A DNA stretch of 64,000 bases from the NCBI RefSeq assembly GCF_009759685.1, contig NZ_CP046654.1, positions 1,798,001 to 1,862,000 on the forward strand, given 5' to 3'. Shown piece after piece: positions 28,056 to 38,549 of the stretch. The stretch is from Acinetobacter baumannii. Its GTDB lineage: Bacteria > Pseudomonadota > Gammaproteobacteria > Pseudomonadales > Moraxellaceae. Each line of letters opens with the position of its first letter. Position 1 is the stretch's first letter. A program made the position numbers and the translations under genes. The notes under the pieces are model-generated. The model saw only the letters and a program-made list of their open reading frames with translations, had not been told where the DNA came from and searched no databases.

Positions 28056-28991
28056 TTAATAAATCTCTTCATATCCCTCTGGACGTGTTTTAAAGCGACG
28101 GTGAAACCACATATATTGAGTTGGTGCGATACGAAGCTGGTTCTCAATAATCTTATTCACACGCGTTGCATCATCGACTTCATCTTCACTTGGCATATTG
28201 TCAACCGCTGGCTCAATCAAGATATGATATTTAGGGTTCTGTACATCGCCATGACGATAAAAATATAAAGGCACAGCAACCGCCTTGGAAATTTTTAATA
28301 AACGACGGTGAGCGGTTACAGTGGCAGCTGGCACTCCAAAAAATGGTGCCATAACACCTTGTTTAAGCCCAAAGTCTTGATCGGGACTATACCAAATTGC
28401 ATCACCCTCTTTAAGATGACGAATCAAACCACGCATGTCATCATGATCAATTTGTGCTTTATAAATTGTGCCGCGGCAACGATAAATTAGCATATCGAGG
28501 AGGGGGTTGTTTTGAGGGCGATACACAACATCCGGCTCGAAATATTGGGCGCATACATAACCACCTGCATCGAGTAAAGTACTATGTGTACCAAGCAATA
28601 AAACACCTTTGCCTTGAGCTTGTGCATTGGTAATGTGTTCTAAGCCTTCAATAGTGACGCGGTTTTTAAACCAGTAAGGTTTATACCATGCATTTAAGGT
28701 CTCAAAAATACCAAGCATCATATCTACAAAAACTTGTTTTGCTTGTTGCTGTACTTTTTCAGGTGACCATTCAGGGAAACAAACTTCTAAATTACGAATT
28801 GTGGTTTTACGACGAGACTTTAAATATTTCCAAGCAAGGTTTGCCAATCCATGAGCTAAGCGCCATTGAACTGCCCACGGTAAAATAGCCAAAAGCATCA
28901 GGAAAGTAATCGCAATCCACACACCCCAATATTTAGGCAACAAAAAGGACCATTGAAACTCACCGGGCGTATAAGGCTGCTTTTGGCTCAT
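28056..28991 (-). CDS. lpxL: Lipid A late acyltransferase (LpxL/LpxM family)
   Basis: This 311-residue inner-membrane enzyme has one N-terminal hydrophobic helix (about residues 24-45) and the catalytic H-x4-D motif His136-Asp141 in GTHSTLLDAGG. Further family blocks follow, such as YRPQNNPLLD and YSPDQDFG. It transfers a secondary acyl chain, typically laurate, from acyl-ACP to lipid A. Its position before lpsB favours LpxL over LpxM, but the two are hard to separate by eye. An intergenic hairpin cluster separates it from lpsB. Confidence 0.85.
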   Translation of the reverse strand: MSQKQPYTPGEFQWSFLLPKYWGVWIAITFLMLLAILPWAVQWRLAHGLANLAWKYLKSRRKTTIRNLEVCFPEWSPEKVQQQAKQVFVDMMLGIFETLNAWYKPYWFKNRVTIEGLEHITNAQAQGKGVLLLGTHSTLLDAGGYVCAQYFEPDVVYRPQNNPLLDMLIYRCRGTIYKAQIDHDDMRGLIRHLKEGDAIWYSPDQDFGLKQGVMAPFFGVPAATVTAHRRLLKISKAVAVPLYFYRHGDVQNPKYHILIEPAVDNMPSEDEVDDATRVNKIIENQLRIAPTQYMWFHRRFKTRPEGYEEIY

Positions 28992-29110
28992 AACGATATA
29001 AAGAATTTAAAAAGTTAAAACTGCCAAAAGTGTATCACGAACTGAATTTATCGTCGTAATACACAGGAGTAAATTGAAGGTTTAGACGCGATAAAGAAAA
29101 ATAAAGCGGG

Positions 29111-29743
29111 TTATCGGCGGTGTTCTAGAAGAATACGAACCGCAAGGCCGGCTAATACTGTACCCATGACCCAGCGTTGAATGCTTGCCCAAAGTGGTTT
29201 TTTTTGTAGAAAAAGAGCAATGCTACCAGCAGAAAATACAATCAGCGCATTTACTGAAACGCTTACAAAAATTTGTATAGTCCCGAGTTGGATAGACTGC
29301 GCTAAAATACTGCCTTGTTGTGGGTGAATAAACTGAGGTAATAAAGATAAATACATAATCGCAATTTTAGGATTAAGTAAATTAGTCAAAAAGCCCATTA
29401 AAAATAACTTTAATGGTGAGTCAACCGCTAAATCTTTAACATTAAAAATAGGTGTGGCATTGGGGCGTAAAGCTTTCCATGCTAACCAAAGTAAGTACAT
29501 CGCACCGGCAATACGAATAGTGTCATAGGCATATGGAACTGCGACCACAAGTGCCGTAATCCCGAAAGAAGCGCAGAGCATATAAAATACAAAACCAACC
29601 GCAACGCCACCGAGAGAAATAAAACCTGCGAGTTTGCCCTGACTAATGGAACGAGAGATAAGATAAATCATGTTTGGGCCAGGGGTGAGTACCATCGCCA
29701 GACAAATGAATCCAAATGCCAAAATTTGAGAGAGATCTAGCAT
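29111..29743 (-). CDS. LysE/RhtB-family exporter
   Basis: This 210-residue protein with about six membrane helices has the family start LVLTPGPNMIYLISRSISQGK-like motif (here AMVLTPGPNMIYL). The conserved FLMGFLTNLLNPKIAIMYLSLLPQF follows at about 112-136. The family exports amino acids such as lysine, threonine or homoserine lactones. The substrate here is unknown. It is a stand-alone gene. Confidence 0.88.
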   Translation of the reverse strand: MLDLSQILAFGFICLAMVLTPGPNMIYLISRSISQGKLAGFISLGGVAVGFVFYMLCASFGITALVVAVPYAYDTIRIAGAMYLLWLAWKALRPNATPIFNVKDLAVDSPLKLFLMGFLTNLLNPKIAIMYLSLLPQFIHPQQGSILAQSIQLGTIQIFVSVSVNALIVFSAGSIALFLQKKPLWASIQRWVMGTVLAGLAVRILLEHRR

Positions 29744-29831
29744 GGAAATATCCTTAAATATTATTATACTGATAGGTATAACATAATTATTTTTATAAAT
29801 CTTATTTGAAAAAATATCTTAAATTATATTT

Positions 29832-29862
29832 AAAAAAGCCCCCTAATCTAGGAGGCTTTTTA
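29832..29862 (-). terminator. Terminator after uup
   Basis: The stem GCCCCCTA/TAGGAGGC with one mismatch is flanked by A- and T-runs. It lies 23 bp beyond the uup stop. Confidence 0.85.
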
Positions 29863-29884
29863 AATTAATCAGCAGGTAAAAAAA

Positions 29885-31795
29885 TTAATTCCCTTTACTC
29901 ATTTGCTCAAGTTCATCCCAGCGCTCTAACTTTTCAAGGAGTAACTCTTCAATTTCTGCTAGACGCTGGCTTGCTTTGGTTGCCGCATCGGCATCCGTTA
30001 CGAACCATGAGCCGTCAGCAAGTTTGTCAGAAAGTTCAGCTTGCTCATTTTCTAACTTTTCAATTTCTGCCGGTAATTGCTCAAGTTCACGTTGATCTTT
30101 GTAGCTTAGTTTGACCTTTTTTACGTTCGTTTGAGCTGCATTTTTTTCAGCTTCTGCTTTAGCCTGAGCTTTTTTTACATCGCCTTTTTGGTCAACGACT
30201 CTCTCGTTTGGACGCTGAATCAAATAGTCCTGATAACCACCGATATATTCTGCAATACCGCCTTTGCCATCAAATACCCAAGTTGATGTCACAACGTTGT
30301 CCATAAAAGCACGGTCATGGCTAATTAGAAGCAAAGTACCTTTATATTCAGACAACATCTCCTCAAGTAGCTCAAGTGTGACCATATCTAAGTCATTCGT
30401 TGGCTCATCCATTACAATCAGGTTCGATGGCTTGAGCAATAGTTTTGCTAACAGGACACGATTACGCTCACCACCAGAAAGTGCTTTTACCGGTGTACGA
30501 GCTCGTTCCGGAGAGAATAGGAAGTCTTGTAAGTAACTGAGAATATGGCGACGTTGACCATTTACATCAACGAAATCTGAACCTTCAGAAACGTTTTCAG
30601 AAACCGACTTTTCAAGGTCAAGCTGATTACGTAATTGGTCGAAGTAAGCAATTTCAAGCTGAGTTCCTGTTTTGACAACACCTTCGTGCTGAACTTCGCC
30701 TAAGATCGCTTTAATTAAAGTAGTCTTTCCGACGCCATTATCACCGACCAAACCAATGCGGTCACCGCGCATAACAATGGCAGAGAAATCTCTAATGAGG
30801 GTTTGTCCATCGTAGCTTACGCTTAAGTGTTCAATATCAAATACAAGTTTGCCTGAGCGCTGTGCTTCTTGAACGCCCATATTGACTTTGCCTTGTTGGA
30901 AACGGCGAGCTTTTGACTCTTCTCGTAATGCTTTAAGGGCACGAACACGACCTTCATTACGTGTACGACGTGCTTTAATACCTTGACGAATCCATGCTTC
31001 TTCTTCGGCAAGTTTCTTTTCAAACAAGGCATTTTGTTTTTCTTCAGCTTCAAGCTGCTGAGCTTTTAGGTCAAGATAACGAGAATAGTTTCCTTCATAG
31101 CTGCGTAATATGCCGCGATCCAATTCCACAATACGAGTTGCAAGGCGGTCTACAAAAGAACGGTCATGCGAAATAAAGAGTAAGGTTAAATTATTTTGAT
31201 CAAGCAGGAATTTCTCAAGCCACTCAATACTTTCAACATCTAAGTGGTTAGTTGGCTCATCGAGTAATAACACATCTGGTTGGGTAAGTAGGGCGCGGGC
31301 GAGTAAAACGCGACGTTTACGACCACCTGATAGGTCTGCTAGATCTGCATTCGGATCTAACTCCATTTTACCTAAAATCGTGTTGACCTTATTTTCTAAT
31401 GCCCATCCATCAAGTTGGTCAAGTTTATGCTGTAAAGATCCCATACGATCGCAAGCTTCCATGTCACCAAGTACACAGGCATCACTTGCTTCATGATAGG
31501 CTTTAAGTACGGCAGCGGCTTCTCCTGCACCTTCTGCTACAATATCTGCAACTTTGCCCGATGACATTGGAACATCCTGAGCTAACATAGAAACAGTTAA
31601 ACCATTTTGGACAGAAACTTCACCAGAATCTGGTAGTAGGCTTCCCTCAATGAGTTTAAGTAAAGTAGACTTACCTTCACCATTACGACCAATTAAACAG
31701 ACTCGTTCGCCACGTTCTAGGTTGAAGTTCGCGCCATCGAGCAGGGCAGGTCCGCCAAAAGCAAGTTGGACATCCCTTAAAGTAATATAGGCCAT
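29885..31795 (-). CDS. uup: ABC-F family ATPase Uup
   Basis: This 636-residue soluble protein has two ABC domains: Walker A GRNGEGKS at residues 36-43 and GDNGVGKTT near 350. Signatures are LSGGRKRR and LSGGERNR, and LLLDEPTNHLD and IVMDEPTNDLD are Walker B motifs. A C-terminal coiled coil (about 545-636) identifies Uup. ABC-F proteins act on the ribosome or DNA, and Uup affects transposon excision and ribosome function in E. coli. ATG 31795 with GGAA upstream is preferred to the TTG at 31807. It is divergent from slyX. Confidence 0.93.
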   Translation of the reverse strand: MAYITLRDVQLAFGGPALLDGANFNLERGERVCLIGRNGEGKSTLLKLIEGSLLPDSGEVSVQNGLTVSMLAQDVPMSSGKVADIVAEGAGEAAAVLKAYHEASDACVLGDMEACDRMGSLQHKLDQLDGWALENKVNTILGKMELDPNADLADLSGGRKRRVLLARALLTQPDVLLLDEPTNHLDVESIEWLEKFLLDQNNLTLLFISHDRSFVDRLATRIVELDRGILRSYEGNYSRYLDLKAQQLEAEEKQNALFEKKLAEEEAWIRQGIKARRTRNEGRVRALKALREESKARRFQQGKVNMGVQEAQRSGKLVFDIEHLSVSYDGQTLIRDFSAIVMRGDRIGLVGDNGVGKTTLIKAILGEVQHEGVVKTGTQLEIAYFDQLRNQLDLEKSVSENVSEGSDFVDVNGQRRHILSYLQDFLFSPERARTPVKALSGGERNRVLLAKLLLKPSNLIVMDEPTNDLDMVTLELLEEMLSEYKGTLLLISHDRAFMDNVVTSTWVFDGKGGIAEYIGGYQDYLIQRPNERVVDQKGDVKKAQAKAEAEKNAAQTNVKKVKLSYKDQRELEQLPAEIEKLENEQAELSDKLADGSWFVTDADAATKASQRLAEIEELLLEKLERWDELEQMSKGN

Positions 31796-31827
31796 AATGT
31801 TTTCCAAAATCTCAAATGAGGACTTAA

Positions 31828-32073
31828 ATGACTAAACCACCATATCATGATGATCAAGCGTCATTTTCCGCACCCATTGAAGATTTGCAAGTGCGAATTG
31901 CATTTTTAGATGATTTAGTTGAGGAATTAAATCAGCAACTCGCGATTCAAACTTTAGAAATAGCTGATTTAAAAAAACAAATGCAATTACTTTATCAACG
32001 TGTGGAATCTGCAGATTTATCAGAGGGTGTTGCACCTTTTGATCCATTAACGAATAAGCCACCGCATTATTAA
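31828..32073 (+). CDS. slyX: SlyX-family coiled-coil protein
   Basis: This 81-residue protein has a single coiled coil (about 17-60, LQVRIAFLDDLVEELNQQLAIQTLEIADLKKQM) and the typical ending PPHY. SlyX function is unknown. The start lies only 32 bp from the divergent uup start. Confidence 0.9.
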   Translation: MTKPPYHDDQASFSAPIEDLQVRIAFLDDLVEELNQQLAIQTLEIADLKKQMQLLYQRVESADLSEGVAPFDPLTNKPPHY

Positions 32074-32080
32074 ATAAAAT

Positions 32081-32106
32081 GGCAAGCGTTACGCTTGCCA
32101 TTTATT
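32081..32106. terminator. Terminator after slyX
   Basis: The perfect stem GGCAAGCGTTACGCTTGCC is followed by TTTATTTT on the plus strand and an A/T-run on the other side. It lies between convergent genes. Confidence 0.82.
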
Positions 32107-32120
32107 TTCGTAAGTGCAAC

Positions 32121-33131
32121 TTAAAATCCGTGTAAAACGATTTTCCCTTTGGTTGAACCACTTTCAATTTGCTCATGAACCCGTGTTAAGTTTTCAGCAT
32201 TAATTGGGCTTAAAACCTGAGTTACAGTTGTTTTGATTTTACCTTCATCCACCAGTTTACTGACTTCATTTAGTAGCGCACTTTGTTTTTCCATATCTTC
32301 AGTCTGGAACATTGAGCGCGTAAACATAAATTCCCAGTGAACTGAGACAGACTTAGATTTAAACGGTTTAATATCTAACTGATCAGGGTCATCAATAAGT
32401 CCAAAATGACCTTGTGGAGCAATTAACTCTACAATATTTGATAAATGTTGATCTGTTTCAGTGGTTGAGAATACATATAAAGGTGCACTTAAACCTAATT
32501 GTTTAATTTGTGCAGCTAAAGGCTGACGGTGGTCTAATACATAATCAGCACCTAGTTGTTCTACCCATTCTTTTGTTTCGGGGCGTGAAGCTGTAGCAAT
32601 AATCGTGAGGTGAGTTAATTGCTTAAGAAGCTGAATGGTAATTGAACCTACACCGCCAGCTCCACCAATCACTAAAATAGTCGTATTAGCAGGCGCAGTC
32701 TTTGGAACTTGGAGACGATCAAATAACATTTCCCAAGCTGTGATTGCTGTTAAAGGAAGAGCCGCAGCTTCAGTCGCTTCTAAAGTTTTTGGTTTATGAC
32801 CGACAATACGTTCATCAACTAATTGCAATTCACTATTACTGCCTTGGCGATTTAAAGAACCTGCATACCAAACCACATCACCAATTTTAAATTGAGTAAC
32901 TTTATCGCCAATCGCTTCTACCGTGCCTACAGCATCCCATCCAAGAACTTTCCAGCCAGATTGTTCAGCACTTACATTTTTACGTATTTTGGTATCGACT
33001 GGATTTACTGATACAGCTTGAACACGAACAAGTAAATCATGTCCTTTAGCTACTGGAGTGTCGAGTTCAATATCTACGAGTGCCTCTGGCAATGTAATAG
33101 GCCCCGCTTTTTGATATGCCACAGCTTTCAT
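32121..33131 (-). CDS. Zinc-type alcohol dehydrogenase / quinone oxidoreductase (MDR superfamily)
   Basis: This 336-residue medium-chain dehydrogenase has a GroES-like N-domain and a Rossmann motif VIGGAGGVGSITIQLLKQ at about 155-172. The structural zinc cysteines are absent, as in the ZBDH/QOR-like subgroup that reduces quinones or enones with NADPH. ATG 33131 (MKAVAYQKAG) with AGAGGA upstream is the likely start. The HxlR regulator is divergent, 99 bp away, and probably controls it. Confidence 0.88.
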   Translation of the reverse strand: MKAVAYQKAGPITLPEALVDIELDTPVAKGHDLLVRVQAVSVNPVDTKIRKNVSAEQSGWKVLGWDAVGTVEAIGDKVTQFKIGDVVWYAGSLNRQGSNSELQLVDERIVGHKPKTLEATEAAALPLTAITAWEMLFDRLQVPKTAPANTTILVIGGAGGVGSITIQLLKQLTHLTIIATASRPETKEWVEQLGADYVLDHRQPLAAQIKQLGLSAPLYVFSTTETDQHLSNIVELIAPQGHFGLIDDPDQLDIKPFKSKSVSVHWEFMFTRSMFQTEDMEKQSALLNEVSKLVDEGKIKTTVTQVLSPINAENLTRVHEQIESGSTKGKIVLHGF

Positions 33132-33230
33132 AATCATCATTCCTCTTGTTGAGAGTTTGATCATAACGTAAGCTTAAAAATAGTGACTACAGACAAATAA
33201 CGCTCATAGTGTCAAAAAGGATACTGTAAA

Positions 33231-33608
33231 ATGGCAAAAGCTCGACATTCAAGTTTTGACTGCTCACCAGGTTGTTCAGTTGAGGCCGCAATAAGTTTGA
33301 TTGATGGCAAATGGAAATGTGTCATTCTTTGGCATTTATTAAATGAAGGAACTTTACGATTTAATGAAATTCGTAAACGAGTTCCAAGCATTACACAAAG
33401 AATGCTGACCAATCAGCTTCGGGAATTAGAACAAGATGGCATTATTCATCGTGAGGTTTATCCTCAAGTGCCTCCTAAAGTGGAATATTGTCTAACTGAT
33501 TTAGGGCGCGGGCTTGAGCAGATACTTCTTGCTTTAAAAACTTGGGGAGATGCGCATCTGGATCGGTTTGGTAAGTTAACTACTCTTGAAACTGAAAAGA
33601 GCGCCTAA
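33231..33608 (+). CDS. HxlR-family transcriptional regulator
   Basis: This 125-residue winged-helix protein has the HxlR pattern CSVEAAISLIDGKWKCVILWHLL, LRFNEIRKRVPSITQRMLTNQLRELEQDG and YPQVPPKVEYCLTDLGRGL. N-terminal cysteines (CSPGC) could sense thiol stress, as in QorR/YodB relatives. It is divergent from an NADPH oxidoreductase gene, its likely target. An imperfect repeat (TGACTA... TAGTGTCA) lies in the shared promoter. Confidence 0.9.
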   Translation: MAKARHSSFDCSPGCSVEAAISLIDGKWKCVILWHLLNEGTLRFNEIRKRVPSITQRMLTNQLRELEQDGIIHREVYPQVPPKVEYCLTDLGRGLEQILLALKTWGDAHLDRFGKLTTLETEKSA

Positions 33609-33755
33609 ATATTCTGCCTAGATTGTTAAAAATATCTATGAGGAAATGTTGTAGTTTTTAGCCTTGTCGGTTAATTGGACATTATTTTTATGATGTAACT
33701 TGCGTTTTCTGGTCAGCTTATGCAACTCTAATAAAAGAGATTAATAGGTTTTGCT

Positions 33756-34205
33756 ATGGACAATATCGGAATTTGGGTTACCGTTATCATTGTTCTTTTC
33801 GTGCTAGGCTCCATTTTTGGTTTAAGAGTGAGTCCACGTGAAAAGGCGCTGGGAATTATGCGAGACAAAGCCCGCAAAATGGGGCTACATCCACGCGTAA
33901 TTGCTGCACCTGAATGGACACATGTCCCGATGGCAACTGAAAAGCGTGCCAGCATGGTTGCTTACTATAGTGTATTAATCCCCGATGCTCGTTTACCGCT
34001 CATGCGTGCTCGCGTTATAGACGGAAAATTAAAAGTTGTGCAAGGCGATGAGAAATTTAATGATTCTCCCATTGCATTAAAAGGGATTTATGCTATTGAT
34101 ATGCAGGCAAACTGTGTAGGCCTTTATTGGGATGAGGAATCGGACCTGAAAGCTACGCAATTAGATGAGATGAAGGCTTATCTGTTGGCCTTGGCTGAAG
34201 CCTGA
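33756..34205 (+). CDS. Membrane-anchored protein upstream of topA, unknown function
   Basis: This 149-residue protein has an N-terminal membrane helix (residues 4-24) and a cytoplasmic or periplasmic domain with no recognised motif. The stop is 35 bp before topA, so the two may be co-transcribed. A similar small gene precedes topA in Pseudomonas, which suggests a conserved neighbourhood. The function is unknown. Confidence 0.7.
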   Translation: MDNIGIWVTVIIVLFVLGSIFGLRVSPREKALGIMRDKARKMGLHPRVIAAPEWTHVPMATEKRASMVAYYSVLIPDARLPLMRARVIDGKLKVVQGDEKFNDSPIALKGIYAIDMQANCVGLYWDEESDLKATQLDEMKAYLLALAEA

Positions 34206-34240
34206 TTTTTAAATTTATTGGTATAGGAATAACATTTTAT

Positions 34241-36877
34241 ATGGCGAATACCTCGCGCTCTGCATCTCAAAGCACAGCATCTTCTGCCTCTGCTGCACAT
34301 AAACGTGCCTTAGTGATTGTGGAGTCGCCTGCCAAAGCGAAAACCATCAACAAATATTTAGGTTCGCAGTACATTGTTAAGTCTTCTGTAGGTCACGTAC
34401 GTGACTTGCCAACAGGTGGCAGTAAAGCAACAGAGAAAAAGCCGGCTGCCCGGACAAAACTCACTGAGGCTGAAAAAGAACAAAAAGCGAATCAGGCTTT
34501 AATCAATCGTATGGGCGTCGATCCGGAACATGGATGGCAAGCGCATTACGAAGTTCTGCCTGGCAAAGAAAATGTTGTTGCTGAACTCAAGAAACTTGCT
34601 AAAGATGCAGATGCAATCTATCTCGCAACGGACTTGGATAGAGAAGGGGAAGCAATCGCTTGGCACTTACGCGAAGTGATTGGTGGTGACGATAGCCGTT
34701 ATCATCGTGTGGTATTTAACGAAATTACTAAAAATGCCATTCAAGAAGCATTTAAACAGCCAACACGTCTCGACTTAAACCGTGTTAATGCACAACAAGC
34801 ACGTCGTTTCTTGGACCGTGTAGTAGGCTTCATGGTTTCGCCATTATTATGGGAAAAGATTGCCCGTGGTTTATCGGCAGGTCGTGTACAGTCTGTAGCG
34901 GTAAAGCTTGTTGTTGAACGTGAACGTGAAATTCGTGCTTTTATTCCAGAAGAATATTGGCAAGTCTTTGCAGACACTAAAGCTAAAAAAGATGACATTC
35001 GTCTTGAGGCTGTTAAACAGGCGGGTAAAACGCTTAAATTAAAAAATAAAGCTGAAACAGATGCCCTGTTAGATGTATTAAAAGGCGCTGAATATAAAGT
35101 TGCTCAGCGTGAAGATAAACCAACTAAGGTGAATCCAAGCGCCCCATACATCACTTCGACTTTGCAACAAGCTGCAAGTACACGTTTAGGTTTCTCTGTA
35201 AAGAAAACCATGATGTTGGCGCAGCGCTTGTATGAAGCTGGTTTCATTACTTATATGCGTACTGACTCAACGTTTTTGAGTGATGATGCTGTAAGTATGG
35301 TACGTGCGCATATTGAAAGCCAATATGGCGAAAAATATTTACCAGCTAAGCCAAATCGCTATGGTAATAAAGCAGGTGCTCAAGAAGCCCACGAAGCTAT
35401 TCGTCCATCAAATGTTGCGCTGACTGGTGATCAACTTGCTGGTGTAGAGCGTGATGCTCAGCGTTTGTATGATTTAATTTGGCGTCAGTTCGTAGCTTGC
35501 CAAATGACTCCGGCAGAATATTTATCTTCAACTTTAACAGTTGAAGCTGGCAATGTGGAGTTAAAGGCAAAAGGCCGTACGCTTGTATTTGATGGCTTTA
35601 CTAAAGTTCGTGGTGCCAATAAATCTGATGACGATATCATTTTACCTGCAATTAAAGTGGGTGAAATTTTAAAGCTCGAAAAGCTAGATCCAAGTCAGCA
35701 TTTTACCAAACCGCCAGCTCGTTTTACTGAAGCATCTTTAGTAAAAGAACTTGAAAAACGTGGTATTGGTCGTCCGTCGACTTATGCTGCCATTATTTCT
35801 ACGATTCAAGAACGTGGTTACGTTAAGTTAGAAAATCGCCGTCTCTTTGCTGAGAAAATGGGTGAGATCGTAACGGATCGTCTTGATGAAAGTTTTAATA
35901 ACCTGATGAACTATGCATTTACAGCAGACCTTGAAGGTCAGCTCGATAAAGTTGCAACAGGTGAGCGTAACTGGAAGGAATTGCTAGACACATTCTATGG
36001 TGATTTTAAAAAGCGTTTGACCAATGCTCAAGGTGAGCAGGGAATGCGTCGTAACCAGCCAGTTGAAGTACCAGCAGTACATTGCCCTGAATGTTCACGT
36101 CCAATGCAGATTCGTACGGGCACTACAGGCGTATTCTTAGGGTGTTCTGGCTATAACTTGCCGCCTAAGGAACGCTGTAAAGGGACCTTGAACTTAACGC
36201 CAGTTGAGTCTCTAGCAGCGTTATCTGATGATGATAGTGCTGAAACAGCAGACTTGATGTCAAAACATCGTTGTCCGAAATGTGGTACAGCAATGGACAG
36301 CTACGTCATTGATGGTGGCCGTAAGTTACATGTTTGTGGTAACAACCCGGATTGCGATGGCTATGAGCTTGAAGAAGGCGAGTTCAAGATCAAAGGTTAT
36401 GATGGCCCAACCATTCCATGTGATAAATGTGATGGTGAAATGCAGCTTAAGACTGGTCGCTTCGGCCCATATTTCGCTTGTACAAGCTGTGACAATACTC
36501 GTAAAGTCTTGAAAAATGGTCAACCTGCGCCACCACGTGTAGAACCAATCAAGATGGAACACTTGCGTTCAACCAAGCATGATGATTATTTTGTGTTACG
36601 TGATGGCGCGGCTGGTCTGTTCTTGGCTGCAAGTAAGTTCCCGAAAATTCGTGAAACACGTGCACCAAAAGTTGCTGAGCTTCGTAGCGTAGCTGATCAA
36701 CTTGATCCAAAATACCAGTTTATTTTACAAGCTCCAGATGTAGACCCTGAAGGTAACCCAACCATTGTGAAGTTTAGTCGTAAGAACCAATCACAATATG
36801 TGGGTTCTGAAACACCAGAAGGTAAACAAACCAAATGGAGCCTAATTTATCAAGACGGTAAATGGATTGAAGGCTAA
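34241..36877 (+). CDS. topA: DNA topoisomerase I
   Basis: This 878-residue type IA topoisomerase relaxes negative supercoils. It has the TOPRIM domain ([15 protein letters not shown]... [14 protein letters not shown], residues about 22-145) and catalytic Tyr338 with Arg340 ([11 protein letters not shown]). C-terminal zinc-ribbon repeats with Cys pairs follow (CPECSRPM near 610, CPKCGTAM near 677, CDKCDGEM near 728). Length matches the family. It has its own terminator. Confidence 0.97.
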   Translation: MANTSRSASQSTASSASAAHKRALVIVESPAKAKTINKYLGSQYIVKSSVGHVRDLPTGGSKATEKKPAARTKLTEAEKEQKANQALINRMGVDPEHGWQAHYEVLPGKENVVAELKKLAKDADAIYLATDLDREGEAIAWHLREVIGGDDSRYHRVVFNEITKNAIQEAFKQPTRLDLNRVNAQQARRFLDRVVGFMVSPLLWEKIARGLSAGRVQSVAVKLVVEREREIRAFIPEEYWQVFADTKAKKDDIRLEAVKQAGKTLKLKNKAETDALLDVLKGAEYKVAQREDKPTKVNPSAPYITSTLQQAASTRLGFSVKKTMMLAQRLYEAGFITYMRTDSTFLSDDAVSMVRAHIESQYGEKYLPAKPNRYGNKAGAQEAHEAIRPSNVALTGDQLAGVERDAQRLYDLIWRQFVACQMTPAEYLSSTLTVEAGNVELKAKGRTLVFDGFTKVRGANKSDDDIILPAIKVGEILKLEKLDPSQHFTKPPARFTEASLVKELEKRGIGRPSTYAAIISTIQERGYVKLENRRLFAEKMGEIVTDRLDESFNNLMNYAFTADLEGQLDKVATGERNWKELLDTFYGDFKKRLTNAQGEQGMRRNQPVEVPAVHCPECSRPMQIRTGTTGVFLGCSGYNLPPKERCKGTLNLTPVESLAALSDDDSAETADLMSKHRCPKCGTAMDSYVIDGGRKLHVCGNNPDCDGYELEEGEFKIKGYDGPTIPCDKCDGEMQLKTGRFGPYFACTSCDNTRKVLKNGQPAPPRVEPIKMEHLRSTKHDDYFVLRDGAAGLFLAASKFPKIRETRAPKVAELRSVADQLDPKYQFILQAPDVDPEGNPTIVKFSRKNQSQYVGSETPEGKQTKWSLIYQDGKWIEG

Positions 36878-36888
36878 ATAAGACAGAT

Positions 36889-36919
36889 AAAAAATGCTAG
36901 CTCAGCTAGCATTTTTTTC
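36889..36919 (+). terminator. Terminator after topA
   Basis: An A-run, ATGCTAGCTCAGCTAGCAT and a T-run form a clear stem-loop. Confidence 0.9.
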
Positions 36920-36964
36920 ATCTACAACAATAAAAGAAAATATTAATTTTTATGGGGAAAAAGA

Positions 36965-37723
36965 ATGTGGAAAAACATTCGGATTTTATGTCTATTAATT
37001 GTTTTATTAATCGTTGCAGTTCAAGCGTGGCGTGACCAAAACCAAGACTGGAATCAGCCTATTGTGGTGGTATTGCACCCAATAAATGCAGATGGCTTAC
37101 AAACCACACAAGCTTATATTCATCAGTTACAAAACACTGATTTCCAGACGCTTAAAAGCTATTTAAGTGAATGGTCGCAACATTATCGGGGGCAATCAGC
37201 AAACTTTGAAATACGTTTGGGGCAACAGTTACAGCAGCGTCCACCTGAGGTGCCACAAAATGCTGGTATTTTTCATGTGGTTTGGTGGAGTTTAAAGTTT
37301 CGTTTTTATGCCTGGCGACAACAACAGCCTGAAGATAATGGAGCATCACTCAAACTTTATTTAAATTATTACGATCCCAATTATCAAAAAGTTTTGGTGC
37401 ATTCGACTGCTTTAGAAAAGGGCCGTATTGGTAGTGTTAATTTGTTTGCTACACGTGGACAAGCACTACAAAATCGGGTTGTAATCGTTCATGAGCTATT
37501 GCATGGCTTTGGGGCAAAAGATAAATATGATTTAAAAACAGGTCAGCCCATATATCCATTAGGATATGCACAACCTGAAAAAGTACCTCTTTATCCACAA
37601 AAGCGAGCAGAAATCATGGGTGGTCGAACGCCATTATCTGAGCAGACCAGCAAAATGCCAAGTGATTTACAAGAAACCGTCATAGGTTTACCAACAGCTC
37701 AAGAAGTGGGGTGGCTGAAATAA
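36965..37723 (+). CDS. Membrane-anchored metzincin-like putative metalloprotease
   Basis: This 252-residue protein has an N-terminal membrane helix (residues 5-21). The zinc-protease motif HELLHGFGAKD has the spacing HExxHxxGxxD (His176, Glu177, His180, Gly183, Asp186). About 35 residues later comes KRAEIMGG, which could be the methionine turn. This is the metzincin pattern, so a periplasmic zinc protease is likely. No substrate or closer family is recognised. It stands alone after topA. Confidence 0.7.
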   Translation: MWKNIRILCLLIVLLIVAVQAWRDQNQDWNQPIVVVLHPINADGLQTTQAYIHQLQNTDFQTLKSYLSEWSQHYRGQSANFEIRLGQQLQQRPPEVPQNAGIFHVVWWSLKFRFYAWRQQQPEDNGASLKLYLNYYDPNYQKVLVHSTALEKGRIGSVNLFATRGQALQNRVVIVHELLHGFGAKDKYDLKTGQPIYPLGYAQPEKVPLYPQKRAEIMGGRTPLSEQTSKMPSDLQETVIGLPTAQEVGWLK

Positions 37724-37860
37724 AATTGTGGATAAATACTATTTTATCCACATCAATTGTTAATAAACGATGCACATCTTATACAGACAATAAATGTGAA
37801 GTACATCACTATAATGACATTATATAAACTTCCTAATACCTGATAATAAGAGTCGCCGTC

Positions 37861-38433
37861 ATGAAAACTGTAGGTAATGATTTGGTTCGTAATCAGCTAC
37901 ATGCTGATCGTAAATGGTATCTAATATTAGGCTTTGTGCTCATTATTTTTGGTTTGGTGTTATTTAGCTCACTGCCATTTGCCACATTTTCGGTTGTTTT
38001 TCTGTTTGGTATTTTAATGATGGTGGGTGGTGTATTGCATTTAATTGCTGCCTTAAGTGTATTTAAAGGCGGTAGCCGATGGCTGTGGGCACTTTTTGGA
38101 GTGCTGTATTTAATGGCAGGCTATTATGCATTTTCTACGCCTGTTACTACGGCTGTGGTTTTAACAAGCTTATTATCAATTGCTCTGATTATTGCGGGAG
38201 TAATCCGCACTATAAATGCATTTTTATTAAGACCAATTGCAGGGTGGGGCTGGACCTTATTTTCAGGATTATTAACCCTTGCTACAGGTATTTTAATTTT
38301 AGTGTCTAAAGATTCTCCGTTTTGGGTGTTAGGAATGTTTTTGGCAGTAGATATTTTATTTCAGGGCATTAACTTTTTAGGACTCGCTTCTGCGATTAAG
38401 TATTTACCTTCTAGCTCAAAAACAGTTTCTTAA
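37861..38433 (+). CDS. HdeD/DUF308-family membrane protein
   Basis: This 190-residue protein has about six membrane helices in pairs, with the HdeD-type pattern (KWYLILGFVLIIFGLVLF... FGILMMVGGVLHLIAAL). E. coli HdeD is linked to acid stress at high cell density. The role here is inferred from the family only. Confidence 0.8.
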   Translation: MKTVGNDLVRNQLHADRKWYLILGFVLIIFGLVLFSSLPFATFSVVFLFGILMMVGGVLHLIAALSVFKGGSRWLWALFGVLYLMAGYYAFSTPVTTAVVLTSLLSIALIIAGVIRTINAFLLRPIAGWGWTLFSGLLTLATGILILVSKDSPFWVLGMFLAVDILFQGINFLGLASAIKYLPSSSKTVS

Positions 38434-38447
38434 AATAAATAACGAAC

Positions 38448-38474
38448 AAAAGAGCACTTAGGGTGCTCTTTTTT
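38448..38474 (+). terminator. Terminator after the HdeD-like gene
   Basis: An A-run, GAGCAC, a short loop, GTGCTC and a T-run. The downstream helicase frame is open across it, so the helicase start must lie beyond. Confidence 0.85.
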
Positions 38475-38549
38475 GTTTTTAGTGAGCGAAGGTCCATCTC
38501 ATGGCATGGGTCTGTTAAACTAAGCCTTGGTGTTTTAGCGATATGTGTT

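Noticed and set aside
38463..38549. Longer N-terminus of the UvrD-like helicase
   Set aside because: It lies in the T-run of the upstream terminator, and helicases of this type start near MSLAKLINEL.
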